NCBI GenBank assembly: GCA_022316685.1 | Contig: JAKJHU010000158.1 | Coordinates: 94,993 to 158,992, forward strand | Origin: Progne subis subis | Lineage: Eukaryota > Chordata > Aves > Passeriformes > Hirundinidae | Length of the DNA stretch: 64,000 nt | Reading direction: 5' to 3' | Shown here: positions 1-10,800 of the stretch, in pieces | Numbering within the stretch: position 1 is the stretch's first letter | Layout: every line of letters starts with the position of its first letter | Notes under the pieces: generated by a model | Seen by the model: the letters and a program-made list of their open reading frames with translations, nothing else | Databases searched by the model: none | What the model was told of the DNA's origin: nothing | Program-made: the position numbers and the translations under genes

Positions 1-3000
1 AGGCAGGAGCACAGAGCTGCTCGCTGCTCTGCCATCCCCCGACGCTGCCAACGAGGGAGAACAAACAAAATCAAAGGCCTTGCTAAAAATGGGGTTTGGG
101 ATTTCCAGGCTGGAAAAGAACACGCGCTGGCACTGCCCTGCCAGGGCAGCAGCGAGGGGCTGCCTTGCGCTGCCCCCTCAAAACCCAAACTGCTGCTGAA
201 ACCAGACTGGTAGAAGCAGGTCAAGCTCTTTGGCCTTTGCTCTGCAGAACATTCGGCCAGATGGGAACCAGGGAGGGATCCTGCCAGGGCAAAAATCAGA
301 AAATCAGAGCCTTCAGAGAGGAGAGGGGTCACGGGGCTGGGCAAGAGCAGAAGAGATATGGGCACGGGGTGGGCAGGGGATGGGCACGGAGAGGGCAGGG
401 AGAAGCAGAACCTCCCCAAAGCAGGGGGAGGAATGAAGAAGAACAAACCGTAGCAACAGCAGATGGGAAGAAGGGAATCCAAAAATGCAGGCTGGGTATT
501 TTGGGCACATCCCTGCTCGGAGGAAGCCTCTGGCTGGCACACGGAGTCTGTCAGCTCCTGCAGGGGAGGCAGAGGGTGCCTCTCCCACCCCCAGCTCGCT
601 CCTCGGAGGGGCTGAGCTTCCCAGGACCCCGGGACAGGGTGCTGAAGGCACCTCGGGCTGGCAGCATTCCTTGGCATTGCCGCTGCCTGCCCTGATCCTG
701 GCGGATGAACTGTGCCCCCAGGGCCTGCTCAGGCGGCACAGAGCCCTGGGTGCCTGCACCAACACCTGCCTCAGCTCCTGCCCTGGCTCTGCCTCCCCCA
801 GACCCCACACCTCACCCTGCAGGCACAAAAAACAACTCCCAGCACAAAACTGAGGCATCAAACCCAACCAAGGAGCTTCACCCCACTGACCACAGCGTGC
901 AGCAGCTGACCCAGCCCTGCCCCAGCTCCTCCCCAGCCCCTTCTGCACCAAAGATCTTCCCTCGAGAGGAAATCTTCCCCAGGCTCTGCACAGGGAAGCA
1001 GGGATGAGCGCCTCGGGAAGAGCAGCCAGGCTGAAGGACCCCAGCAGAACAGTGCCAACAAATCCTGGAGACTGCAGCCAAGGAGCAGGATCCAAGCAGC
1101 TCTGCAGGGTACAGCCACCTGCCAGCTCTGCAGGAGGCAGCAGTCTGGAGATGGGAAGAGCTCCAGGCTGGAGTAGTTACAGTGGCACCTTTCAGCTGCA
1201 CCCTCTCCTCTTCCAAGTCTTTTTATAACCCTGAACTCATCTTCCCAAACACAGCACCGGGCCCTGGCACTCCGGCATCCCGGCTGAATCCATCTCCAAG
1301 GGATCCAGCCAAAGCCATGAAACCAAAGGGATTCTCCAGACTGTGGCTGGAGGCTGCTTTTGGCAAGATGCCTCAGTTTCACTGAACTTCCTCCAAGAGA
1401 TGGAGAAGGGAGCAAAGAGGCGAAGGGACCCCTATGGCGCTACCAGGACCCTGGCCCAGGAAAACCCCTACCCCTGTGTTTGTGTGCCTCATCCCCACAA
1501 AGCCAAACCTCCCAGCCTGTTTCTGACCAGCAAAATGTAATGAATAATTAATTCATGACAAGTATCTGAGCACAGCCAGCTTCCCAAGGGTCAGCTGAGC
1601 CCCCTCACACCTGGGAGAACTGCAGGCACGGCTCCCATTGCCAGGCACGGCCCGTGCCTTTGCAGAAACACCAGCACTGCCCTGACAGATCAGACTGGGT
1701 CCGGTCAGCAGTGCGGCTTTGCCAGACTGAGGGCTCAAGTCGCTGACCATTCCTGCTCTCAGAGCTCAGAGCTGACCTGGGCACGGGAAGCTGAACACTT
1801 CCCAACCCCTGCACCCTGGCTGTGACTCCTGCTCCTGGGAGACACCAGAAATCCACCTGGGAACGTGAGGCAGCTTCCTCCGCTGCCAGTGCCCTCCTGG
1901 AGCCTTGGGAACGTCTGTTCCTCCAGGATGAAGCTGCACGAGGCTGCCCTGCTCCACCCCGAGGACAAACCCAAGGCTAACAGGGAACACAAGGGAGGAA
2001 TTGCCACCATCAGAACTTCACTGCTCTGCAACAGGGCCACGGCTTCTCCTGGCATTCCCCAAAACAGCTGGAGGAACAGCTGGCACAGCTCAGCTCCAGC
2101 CATCAATATCCAGAAATAACCATCCCGTGAGCTGATCCCAGACTGCTTTGGGTTCCTCATTCCAACCCCTGCTCCTCCAACCACCCCATCCTGCTGCTCC
2201 TACAGCTGAACCTCCCCAAACACTGGACACAGAGGTCCTTTCAACCTGAGCGCCACTGCCACCTGCAACAGGGGAAACTGAGGCACTGGGGACACCCGGC
2301 CCAAGCTCCCACAGGGATTTCTCTCACGTCAAGGACGTGTTCCTCCCTCGCCAGGATCTCCCTCTCCTGATAATCCAACTATTCCTGGGGTTATTTGGAG
2401 ACCTGACCCGGCAGGAAAAGCAGTGGTTGGTCCAAGAGCCACCTCCCGGCCTTCAGTCCCTGTCCCCTTCCCTCTTCCCAACCTGTGGAACACCTCCTGC
2501 CCCCACACCTGCCTGCCAGAGGCAAACAAACTCCTCTGGGCTGGATGTGGATGTTCGGCTCCCATCCCGCCCCTGCTGCGAGCGGAGCAGCCTCCACCCG
2601 GCCGTGGATGTGGCCTGGCCCCTGTCCAGCCCGCACAGCGCTGGGGAAACGCTCCTGAGGCTCCTCCATCCCCGCATTCCTCGCAGGTCCGCTCAGGGGC
2701 CGGGATTTATGGGCTGGGTTAGCCAAAGTACACTGTGGGAGAGACGCTGCCAGGGCCGCCCGGCCCCTCCACAGCGCTGCCGGGAGAGGAGGAAAACCAG
2801 ACGGGATCTCCAAGGCTCCAAACGGGGGGGAAACCCTGGAACTCAGCACATCCAGACGCTGCAGAGCTGACACGGTGCAGCCCGCTCTGCCCCGAGCCCG
2901 ACACAAAAGCCAAGGAAAGTGTGAATTCCAGAGCCTTTCAGCGCTCATCCCGTGACAGCCGAAGCCTTTGCACCCCCACAGCCCCCTCCTGGCCCCGCCA

Positions 3001-3469
3001 TCCCTGTCAGGAACGCGTGCAGCTTTAATTTAATTTCCCTCTGAAGTTCTTGATTGCAGAGGGAATGGCTCGTGGCACAGAGCAAGATAAATGAGCTCGA
3101 GTTTCCTGGGGGTGGGGGGATATCAGCTTTCCAGCACTCCCAGCAGCGGGAGAGGCAAGCTGAGGCTCTTTTCCTTAACAAAGAAAACTTCTTCCCTTTC
3201 TGTTCCACCTCAGCATTTCTCCTCTCTCCTTGTCTGGGGATGCTACGAAATGAGAACTTCAACACCTTCACTTGCTCTGTGCCCAAGAACAGGTGAGAGT
3301 GGCACCTCCAGCACAGGTTTGGGATCACTCCAGCCTGGCAGTGCCTCCCCTGGATGTGGATGCAGATGTGCACAGGCACAGATTTCCCCCTTTCCATACA
3401 AAAACCCTCGCACCTGCACAACCCCCAGAGGAGGCGGTCACACCTTGGCCGGGCGCTGCTGCCCTCTGC
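1..3469. other. SAMD11 intron downstream of exon g; no gene seen
   Basis: No SAMD11 exon was found here. The next expected segment (PHLRPPFLG, CQTPGYGF, QAEMFAWQQELLRKQN in mammals) is not present in any minus-strand frame, so it lies below position 1. The sequence is moderately GC-rich, non-repetitive and without a recognisable coding region. Short open frames on both strands have no family signature. Confidence 0.7.
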
Positions 3470-3610
3470 CATGGAATCACACAACCCTAAAGGTCGGAAA
3501 AGCCCTCTGAAATCACCAACTCCGGCCTTCACCGCGGCGTCACCGCCAAACCGCGTCCCCAGTGCCACATCCACGCTTTCTGAACGCTCCCAGGCACCGT
3601 GACTCCCGCG
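3470..3610 (-). repeat. CR1 LINE fragment (3' end)
   Basis: The text from ATGGAATCACACAACC through GGTCGGAAAAGCCCTCTGA to the block CCCCAGTGCCACATCCACGC follows the reverse complement of the avian CR1 3' end. The element therefore lies on the minus strand. It is diverged and GC-rich, merging into the CpG island. Confidence 0.75.
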
Positions 3611-4625
3611 GGTCCCCGTGTCCAGCCCACCCCAGCGCCGCACCCGCTGATTCCCCCCTTCCCGCACCACCCCTCCAGCCCGGGCCGAGGGCGCCCCGGC
3701 ATCCCCGCCCCGGGGCCGTGCGGGCTCGGTACCTGTCGGGGAAGTGGCTGTCCCTGTGCTGCGGCAGGCCCTGCTTCCTGCGCTGGCTGGAGGAGTTGCT
3801 GGCCGAGGGGATGTGCGCTTCCATCGCGCCCGGGGTCCGCGCCGCCGCCGCCGCCGCCTCCTGCCGCGCCCGGAGCAGATCTGGGGACAGCCAGGGGAGG
3901 GAGGATGAGGAGGATGAGGAGGAGCTGCTGCTGCTGCCCGGCACCGACCCCGCCAGCCGCGCTCGGACACACGGACACGCACACGGACAGACACAGGCTC
4001 CGGGGCTGCTGGCGGCTCCCCGCGGGCGACAGCGCTGCCCCGGGGCTGCTCCCGGCCGTGCCCGCGGCCTCCGGGCGAGACGGCTCCGCTGATCCCTCTG
4101 TCCCCGCTGTCCCCCCCGTCCCCCGCTCTCCCCCCCGTCCCCCGCTGTCCCCGGGGCGCCGGGGCGGCGGCGGAGCCCGGCGGGGAGCGGCGGCCCCGGC
4201 GCTCACCCGGCCCCGGCCCCGGCCCCGGCCCGGCGGCTCCGGGCGCGATCCGCCCCCGCCGCCCAGGGAGTTTTGGCAGCGGAGGAAATTGTGCAACTAC
4301 GGCAGGGGGGTGGATTTGCTGTTTAATTGCCTTCCTGCCGGAGGGAGGGAGGGAAGGATGGATGCGAGGAGAGCAGGAGGGGAGGGAGGCATTCCCCAAA
4401 CTCCCTCTCCCGGTCGGTGCCGAGCGGAGCCGCGCTGGCACCTGCCCCGTCCCGCCGTGTCCCCTCCGCCACTGCCGAGGGTATCGGGGCTCTGCGGGGA
4501 CCGGGCGGGGCTGGGGGGGCACAAGGGGACCCTGCTCCCGGCCCCAGCACAGCTCCACCCGGACAGAACGGCGGCTCAGAGAGAACGGCAGCCCTCACTG
4601 AGCCTGCAGTGCCCCGGCAGAACCT
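3540..4625. promoter_or_regulatory. CpG island covering SAMD11 exon g
   Basis: This stretch is dense in CG dinucleotides, with runs such as GGCCCCGGCCCCGGCCCCGG around 4205-4230. It spans exon g and about 750 bp upstream of it on the minus strand. CpG islands mark promoters or Polycomb targets. Because it is internal to the gene, it could be an alternative promoter for a short SAMD11 form starting at the strong-context ATG at 3824, or a methylation-free exon island. No TATA box is evident. Boundaries are by eye. Confidence 0.65.
3733..3880 (-). CDS. SAMD11: SAMD11 exon g (poly-Ala)
   Basis: This 148-bp, very GC-rich exon has acceptor CTGTCCCCAG (AG at 3882-3881) and donor CAG|GTACCG (GT at 3732-3731). 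With one base from exon f it reads DLLRARQE, six Ala from an uninterrupted (GCG)6, RTPGAMEAHIPSASN, then SSSQRRKQGLPQHRDSHFPD plus two bases. It matches human DLLRVRQEVAAAAL and GQRRKQGLAQHRE. QRRKQ is a basic cluster. It joins exon f directly in frame. Human SAMD11, as I recall, has about 15 more residues at this junction (containing PPWHDPPHHLPSH); I did not find them nearby. The exon lies inside a CpG island. An in-frame ATG at 3824-3822 has a strong context (G at -3, G at +4). Confidence 0.95.
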
Positions 4626-4626
4626 G

Positions 4627-5378
4627 AGACCCGTGTCACCCTGCAGTGTCACCTGAGACCCGTGTCACCCTGCAGTGACAGCTGTGTAGTGACACCCGTG
4701 CATTGACACCCTGCAATGACATATGTCACCCTGCAGTGACACCATGCAGTGATACCCGTGCAGTGACACCCTGCAGTGACACCCATGCACTGACACCCGT
4801 GCAGTGACACCCTGCAATGACATGTCACCCTGCAGTGACACCCTGCAGTGACCCCATGCAGTGACACCCTGCACTGACACCCTGCACTGACCCCATGCAG
4901 TGACACCCTGCACTGACCCCGTGCAGTGACACCCATGCAGTGACACCCTACACTGACCCCGTGCAGTAACACCTGTGCAGTGACACCCTACACTGACCCC
5001 ATGCAGTAACACCTGTGCAGTGACACCCTACACTGACCCCGTGCAGTAACACCCGTGCAGTGACACCCTGCACTGACCCCGTGCAGTAACACCCGTGCAG
5101 TGACACCCATGCAGTGACACCCTACACTGACCCCGTGCAGTAACACCTGTGCAGTGACACCCTGCAATGACCCTGTGCAGTAACACCTGTGCAGTGACAC
5201 CCTGCAATGACCCCGTGCAGTAACACCTGTGCATTGACACCCTGCACTGACCCCGTGCAGTAACACCTGTGCAGTGACACCCTGCAATGACCCCGTGCAG
5301 TAACACCTGTGCATTGACACCCTGCACTGACCCCGTGCAGTAACACCCGTGCAGTGACACCCGTGCAGTGACACCGGC
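4627..5378. repeat. Minisatellite, about 750 bp, GTGCAGTGACACC-type units
   Basis: This is a tandem array built from about 13-bp modules (GTGCAGTGACACC, CTGCACTGACCCC, GTGCAGTAACACC), organised into higher-order units of about 39 and 65 bp towards the distal end. It abuts the CpG island. The minus-strand frames through it spell a repeated Cys/His-rich peptide, but this is a by-product of the period and not a gene. Confidence 0.95.
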
Positions 5379-6260
5379 ACAGCCCCTGCCGTGCAGGGGG
5401 CTCAGGGCAGCCAGGCTGCCCCACAGCAGGCAGGGCCAGAACCCCCCAAGCAGCCGCCGAGGAGGGGCAGGGGACGCGGGTACAGCCCGTGCGCCACCGC
5501 CCCGGCCTCAGGGAATGAGGAGTGACAAGGACAGCCGTGCCCAGGGCGCCCAGGCTCTCCCAGGGGCTGCCCTCTCCCGGTGAAGCCCCGGGAGTCCCTT
5601 GGTGTCTGTGTGACCCCCCTGCACACAGCTCTCGTCCCACCCCAGAGCCTCTGCTGCCGTTCGCGGGTGCACAGGAAACATCCCTGTGGAGGAAACCTCC
5701 CTGACACCATCACCCTGCCCCAGCCCGCCAGAGGAAACCAAAACACAGCTGGGGAGAGCAGCAGGGGCGGATTTATCTCCCTGAGCACAGCCTGGGCAGC
5801 ATCACATCCAGCAGTGACCCCGCAGAGCCCTCCCATCCATCCACCTCTCCCCACAGCTGGATTGTAAAGCCTCATCCCGGCAGGAGCACTGCTCAGCCCT
5901 GCTAATGCCACACTTCCCATCTCCCTGTCCTTTTTCCCACCTTTTTCCCTTCTCCTTCAGCTCTGGAAATCCCAGCCTGGCACTAAGCTGTGCCCAGCCC
6001 AGCCTGAGCCCCATCACCCACAGCCTCAAACATTTCGGTGATGGTCGGGGCCGGAGCCCCGTGCTGGGGTCAGAACGTCCCCACAGCCGCTGTTCCTGCT
6101 GGCAGGAAGGGGACAGCAGCGCCCCGATTTCTGCCCACGCTCCTGCCCCCGTCCCCAGGCCGAGGGGACAAACGCTGGAACGACAATTGCGAACTGCACG
6201 AGAACGCAGGGAGCAGCCAAACACCATCAGAGCACAGCAGAGGCCCAGAGAATCCTCCGA
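5379..6260. other. Intron f-g, unique sequence, nothing specific seen
   Basis: GC-rich single-copy intronic DNA lies between the minisatellite and the AT-rich island. No exon, RNA gene or mobile element was recognised. Confidence 0.6.
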
Positions 6261-6279
6261 GCCAGGGAGACCGTGCAGC

Positions 6280-6800
6280 CTTCCAATGTTTATAAATTAA
6301 TTATCTGAAAAAGCCGGGTCACTCCTGATTGCCACGGCGGCTGTAATTTAGAAGGCTGGCGTGCAGCCAGCTGCAGGAGCCACATTGATCCTGGGTGACC
6401 GCAACAACCCCCGCACGCAGCCCCCTCCCCGTCCCCCTCCTCCCCTCCCCGCTGCCCGGACCCCCCCGAGGATCTGTTATTTACAATCCTGCACTCTGAC
6501 AGTTGGGAAATCAGATTGATTGACAGTGGGACGCTGGCGGATGGAGGTTCCAGGCACGGAGACAGACTGAATTCAGAATGTGGGATGAATGCCACTGGGA
6601 GAACGGGGGCGGAGGAGGGAGGGGGGCGAGGCGGGGGGGGGGGGGGGGCTGAAAAGCAATTAAAAAAAAATTCTAAATTATTAACATTTTTTAAATTATT
6701 AATGTTATTGGTGCCTCCATGTGAGCCTGCAGATAAACTGCGCTTTGTACTCGCACTAATAATTTATATCCCGACCAGAGCCCTGTGGCGTGGAGCTGAT
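6280..6800. promoter_or_regulatory. Candidate conserved noncoding element, AT-rich, TAAT-rich
   Basis: A sharp switch from GC-rich intron to AT-rich sequence occurs here, with many homeodomain-type cores (TTAATTA, TAATTTA, AAATTATTAA, CTAATAATTTA) and GATTGATTGACAG, a PBX/MEIS-like site. It is interrupted by a G16 run at 6633-6648. No repeat family fits. The enhancer call is inference from composition and motifs; conservation cannot be measured here. Confidence 0.35.
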
Positions 6801-8204
6801 CCAAAAATACCCCAAGTTTTGTCTTGTCAGTGTTCCCCGAGCGGGGCTGGCTGTGCAGGCTCCTTCTCCCCCCTGCCCACCCCAAAACCCCCAACCAATG
6901 CTAGCGAGACAATTGAGTGTCACCATAAAAACACGCGGGGCTCTCGAGGTAACGAGCTCCCCTCGTTATCTGTGGCAAGGGGGTGACGCAGCTGTGCCCC
7001 AGCACACACTGGTGGGACGGACACGTCCGTGTGTCCCCTGGCCGTGTCCGTGGGCTCCAGCCACGGCTGGACATCCAGCACGTGCCGGTGCCACCCTTTT
7101 GTCACACCCTGTCCCCACAGGTCGCTGTGGCACTCTCAGCTGTGCCCCTCAGCCAGGAGCTGAGCTTGCAGGGGCTCTGCAGTGCCTGGCACCACCCCGG
7201 GCTGGGGCAGGTTTGTGCCGGGCCTTTGCTGATAAGCAAATCCTTCCTCCACAGCAATCGCCTTGCAGCCCCCAGAGAAGCCAATCAAATCAAACAGAGT
7301 GGAAAAGAAGACAGCCTCTTCATTAACCTAACAAGGAGCCCTGGGGATTTACACTCCGGGCCAGAGATTCTCCTGCAGCTCTGGCTGATGCCCTGCTGAG
7401 GCTGCCCGTGCTCCTCAGCCAGGCAGGGACAGGGACAGGGACAGGGACAGACCCTGGCGTGGCTCTGCCCCTCAGGAACAGCAGCAGCAGCTCTGCCAGG
7501 CCCTGGCTTTGCCTGATCCTGCTGAGTTGCCTCCCTGCAGGACAGGACCCGGGCACGGCTCTGCTCAGGGGCAAACTGGGCCAGTGCCAGCAGGTTCTGC
7601 TCACCTGTGGGCAGGGGAGGAGCAAGGACCTGCGCAGGGATGCTGCACCTGTGCAGGGACGCTCGTGACGCTGGTGCCCCTTTAGGCACAGCCCAGGATG
7701 TGCTGGATCCAGCCAGCTCTCTCTCAAACCCTGAGAAAACCTTCCAGCCACCCCTCAGTCCGTGAGGGACTGATCCCGTCCCCGCAGGACCCCCAGACAG
7801 TGCTCCAGCCCCAGGAGAAGGCAGCAGCATCACCTCAGCACTCCCATCCCGAAATGCCAGGAGTGTCTGGCACTGCCAGCGCCTCCCCCCTGTGCTCCAC
7901 ACCACAACCCGAGCTCCGAGCTCCAGAGATTCCCAAAATCCAGATGGACACAAACTCCTGAGACAAGACAAGGGCCCCCTCAGCTCCCCTGCAAGGCACA
8001 GAGCCTTGGTGTGCTCCATTCCAGGCAGGAAAAGCCCATCCCATCCCCAGGGATGGCCATGGAGGAATCAGCATCTCCCCGTGGCCGAGGGGACGTTCCT
8101 CCACAGAGACGGAGAAAGGCTCTGCAGGAACCCCTGCAGCACCACGGGGACCCAGGGCACGACAAACACCCCGCACTGCAGCCTGTCCAGCCCTCAGTGC
8201 ACAC
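6801..8204. other. Intron f-g, unique sequence with a short CAGGGA microsatellite
   Basis: Mostly single-copy GC-rich sequence. A short (CAGGGA)n tract is at about 7424-7452. I searched this stretch on the minus strand for the expected small human-like exon (WHDPPHHLPSH) and did not find it. Confidence 0.55.
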
Positions 8205-8385
8205 AGGGCTCGGGGACATCCCCCAGACCCATCTGAAATGACTCCAGGGCTCAGGGACATCTCCCAGTTGAGTCCAGAGCTTGAGGACATCTCCCAGACC
8301 CATCCCAAATGACTCCAGGGCTCAGGAACCTCTCCCAAACGCACCCCAAACGAGTCCAGGGCTCGGGGACACCCCCAGCCAGGGC
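8205..8385. repeat. Degenerate tandem repeat beside exon f donor
   Basis: Variants of CATCTCCCAGACCCATC, then AAATGACTCCAGGGCTCAGG recur at irregular spacing of about 30 to 65 bp. The block ends about 15 bp from the exon f donor, so it is transcribed immediately after the 5' splice site. Confidence 0.7.
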
Positions 8386-8400
8386 CCGTGGCAGCCCTAC

Positions 8401-8565
8401 CTCCATGGCTGGGCACTGCCATGCTGTTGGCCAGCTGGTAGAGGCGCTGCTGCTGCTGCTCCTCGAAGGCGCCGTGCTCGTTGAGGGCCGACATCATGCG
8501 CCTGTAGTGCTCCTCCGGGGTCATCTGCGCCACGGCCTCCTCCAGCACCGCCGTCTGCGAGTTCT
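8401..8565 (-). CDS. SAMD11: SAMD11 exon f
   Basis: This 165-bp exon has acceptor TTGTTCCCGCAG (AG at 8567-8566) and donor GAG|GTAGGG (GT at 8400-8399). It encodes ENSQTAVLEEAVAQMTPEEH, YRRMMSALNEHGAFEEQQQQ and RLYQLANSMAVPSHG plus one base. Human SAMD11 has the shorter counterpart MAPEDHYRRLVSALSEASTFEDPQRLYHLGLPSHG; the bird form carries a run of four Gln and a few extra residues. The segment is predicted to be helical by inspection (many E, A, L, Q). Both flanking introns are phase 1, so the exon is symmetric. Immediately past the donor there is a degenerate tandem repeat (8205-8385). Confidence 0.95.
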
Positions 8566-8639
8566 CTGCGGGAACAAAGCGCGGCGTCAGCGGGGCCGGC
8601 CTCCTTCTCCAGGCAGCGCTGGCAGGACGAGGGCACACA

Positions 8640-8872
8640 GCCTCAGGCTGTGCCCAGGGAAATACAGGCTGGATATCAGGGAAAAGTGTCTCCCAGGAAG
8701 GGTGCTAAAGTCCTGGGATGATCTGCCCGGGGAGGTGGTGCAGTCACCACCCCTGGGTGAGTTCAGACAAAGCCTGGATGTGGCACTGGGTGCCAGGGTT
8801 GGGTTGAGGTGTTGGGGCTGGGTTGGACTCGATCATCTTGGAGGTCTCTTCCAGCCTGGTGATTCCGTGAAC
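8640..8872 (+). repeat. CR1 LINE fragment, 3' end
   Basis: The run CTGGATGTGGCACTGGGTGC, then GGGTTGGACTCGATCATCTT and GGAGGTCTCTTCCAGCCTGG, ending GTGATTCCGTGA, is a clear CR1 3' terminus in the plus orientation. It lies 75 bp upstream of the exon f acceptor on the minus strand, antisense to SAMD11. Confidence 0.9.
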
Positions 8873-8934
8873 GTGAACTTGCCTTGCCTTGTGAAAGACA
8901 GAGGAAAGGGGTAAAGGGACATCAGCGCCAATTT

Positions 8935-9160
8935 CCACAGCTCTCCATTGTGCTGACACATCCCAGGGGATGGTGACACACCCCAGGGACAGTGTGACAC
9001 CCCAGGGGATGGTGACACACCCCAGGGGATGGTGACACACCCCAGGGACAGTGTGACACCCCAGGGACAGTGTGACAGACCCCAGGGGACGGTGACACAC
9101 CCCAGGGACAATGTGACACACCCCAGGGACAGCCCTGACACCTGCCCAGCCCTCAGAGGG
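8935..9160. repeat. Minisatellite, CCCCAGGGACAGTGTGACAC units
   Basis: About eleven copies of a 19- to 20-bp unit alternate between CCCCAGGGGATGGTGACACA and CCCCAGGGACAGTGTGACAC. Minus-strand frames through it give repeated HCPWGVSPSPG-like peptide, an artefact. Confidence 0.95.
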
Positions 9161-9309
9161 ACATCTCAGCGCGGGCTGTTCCCCACCTGTGGTGCCCAAG
9201 CGCCCTGAGGCCACCCCCGTGTCCCCTCCCCGTCCCGTTCCCGGAATGTCTGCAGCTCCGGGAGCGGGGCAGGAGGGATCCTGGGCTGGCTGGCAGCAGA
9301 GGAAACCGC

Positions 9310-9435
9310 AGGGGTTTTGTGTTTACTGTAAGCACAGCTCTCAGTAATTACTGCTCTCCGCCTTGGCTGCTCCAACACTATTTTATCTCGGATCTTTCCC
9401 ACAGGCAAAGCCTTTTCATTAGCGGAGAGGAACTC
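9310..9435. promoter_or_regulatory. Candidate conserved noncoding element
   Basis: A non-repetitive AT-richer island contains GTTTACTGTAAGC, CAGTAATTACTG (near-palindromic TAATTA) and TTTTCATTAGCGG. It stands out from GC-rich flanks. Regulatory function is inference from composition. Confidence 0.3.
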
Positions 9436-9813
9436 CCAGCCTGGGCAGGCGGAGGGGAGGGGAGGGGGCGGCAGGATCACATCACGGACCCACCGCGCTG
9501 CTGGGGAGGGACAGGAGCAGCCCCGAGCCCCGGGGCAGGACAAAGCCACCGCGGGGGCACCTGGCACGCTGGGAGCGCTGCGGGTCCCCGGCACGGCGAG
9601 AGGAGGGGTCCCACCGGGACAGGTGAGTGTGGGGCGGGCGGGGACGGCCCCGACACCGTGGGGCTGGGAAATGAGGCAGCTCCGGGGCTGGAGCTGCTCT
9701 GTGTGACACCAAACCCACGGCACAGCCCGGCACACGGGGCTCGGCCTTCGGGGATGCAGCTTCCACAGGGGGTCAGGGACACCAACACCCCCTCCCCAAA
9801 ATACAGGGGGGGA

Positions 9814-10018
9814 ACATCATCATCATCATCATCATCATCATCTCATCATCATCATCGTCATCTCATCACCCCAATAATAATAAAACAATAATAAAATAGG
9901 ATGTGAAATAAATAACAATGGATGACGAGTAACGAGAATGATAGTAACAACAATAATTATGGTAATTATGATCACGATAAATAACGTTAATGTTAATAAT
10001 AACAATAACAATAGTAAT
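9814..10018. repeat. (ATC)n microsatellite followed by ATA/ATAAC-rich simple repeat
   Basis: A run of about 17 ATC triplets with small interruptions (9814-9869) is followed by about 150 bp of AATAAT-, AATAAC- and ATAATTATG-rich sequence. The Ser/His and Ile/Thr/Val open frames across it have no biological meaning. Confidence 0.95.
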
Positions 10019-10449
10019 GGCAGAGTCTGAGCTGCACAACATTTCAGCCCCAAAGAGCTGCATCCAGGCCCCAAAGGGAAACGATTCCAGCTGAGCTCCA
10101 GCCCAGCCAGGGCTGTCCCAGTGACACACATCTGCTCCCGTGCACATCCCGCGCTCAGGGGCTGCTCTGGGAGGTTCCCACTCTGCCCTGGGTCCCCCCA
10201 CCCCAAAATCCAGACCCCAAAGGCAGGGGCTGCTCTGGGAACAGCCGTGCTGCCCCTCAGTCCCACCCCAAACAATGGAAGCACCAGGGGAGGGAGCAGA
10301 GGGCAGAATTCCCTTCCAGGTCTCCTCCCCAGCAGGGAGGATTCCCTCCTCCTCCTCCTCCTCCAGGGATGCAGCAGCTCACGGTTTCAGTTCCCTCCTG
10401 ATGCTCTTACCCAAAGGTCTAAGGAGCAAAGCCACAGACCTGATTTAGA

Positions 10450-10800
10450 AAAACACCGATATTTTTTTTTCATTTTTGCCCCCACAGCTGTGTCATTAGA
10501 GCAAAAAAAGGGAGGGAGGAGGGGATTTAATAACACTTAATTACCATAAACTCTATCGGATCAGCCGCAGAGCAGATTTCAGGTGCAAGGAGGGGAGGGA
10601 GAATGGGGGTGGTGAGGGGAGGCTAAGAGCAAGGAGGAATCCAGGGAAAGGCTGGATTTCCACGCTTAAAACTTGGAAGATTTCACATGACTCAGCCAGC
10701 AGTAATTCCAGCTTTGCTGGAGCTTTGCTGTCTGCTTTTGTCATTACCAGGGGTAATGCGGGAGTCTGATCTCGCCAAATCTCCTGCAGCCGCCAGGTGT
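10450..10800. promoter_or_regulatory. Candidate conserved noncoding element
   Basis: This AT-richer island carries TTTAATAACACTTAATTACC, CATGACTCAGCCAGCAGTAA (an AP-1/MAF-type TGACTCAGC site) and CATTACCAGGGGTAATGC. NRL/MAF and homeodomain sites together are typical of photoreceptor enhancers, but motif hits alone are weak evidence. No repeat family matches. Confidence 0.35.

Noticed and set aside
2945..4558. 537-residue minus-strand open frame covering exon g
   Set aside because: It is a different frame from SAMD11 exon g, made long by CpG-island composition lacking stops; the conserved SAMD11 frame is spliced.
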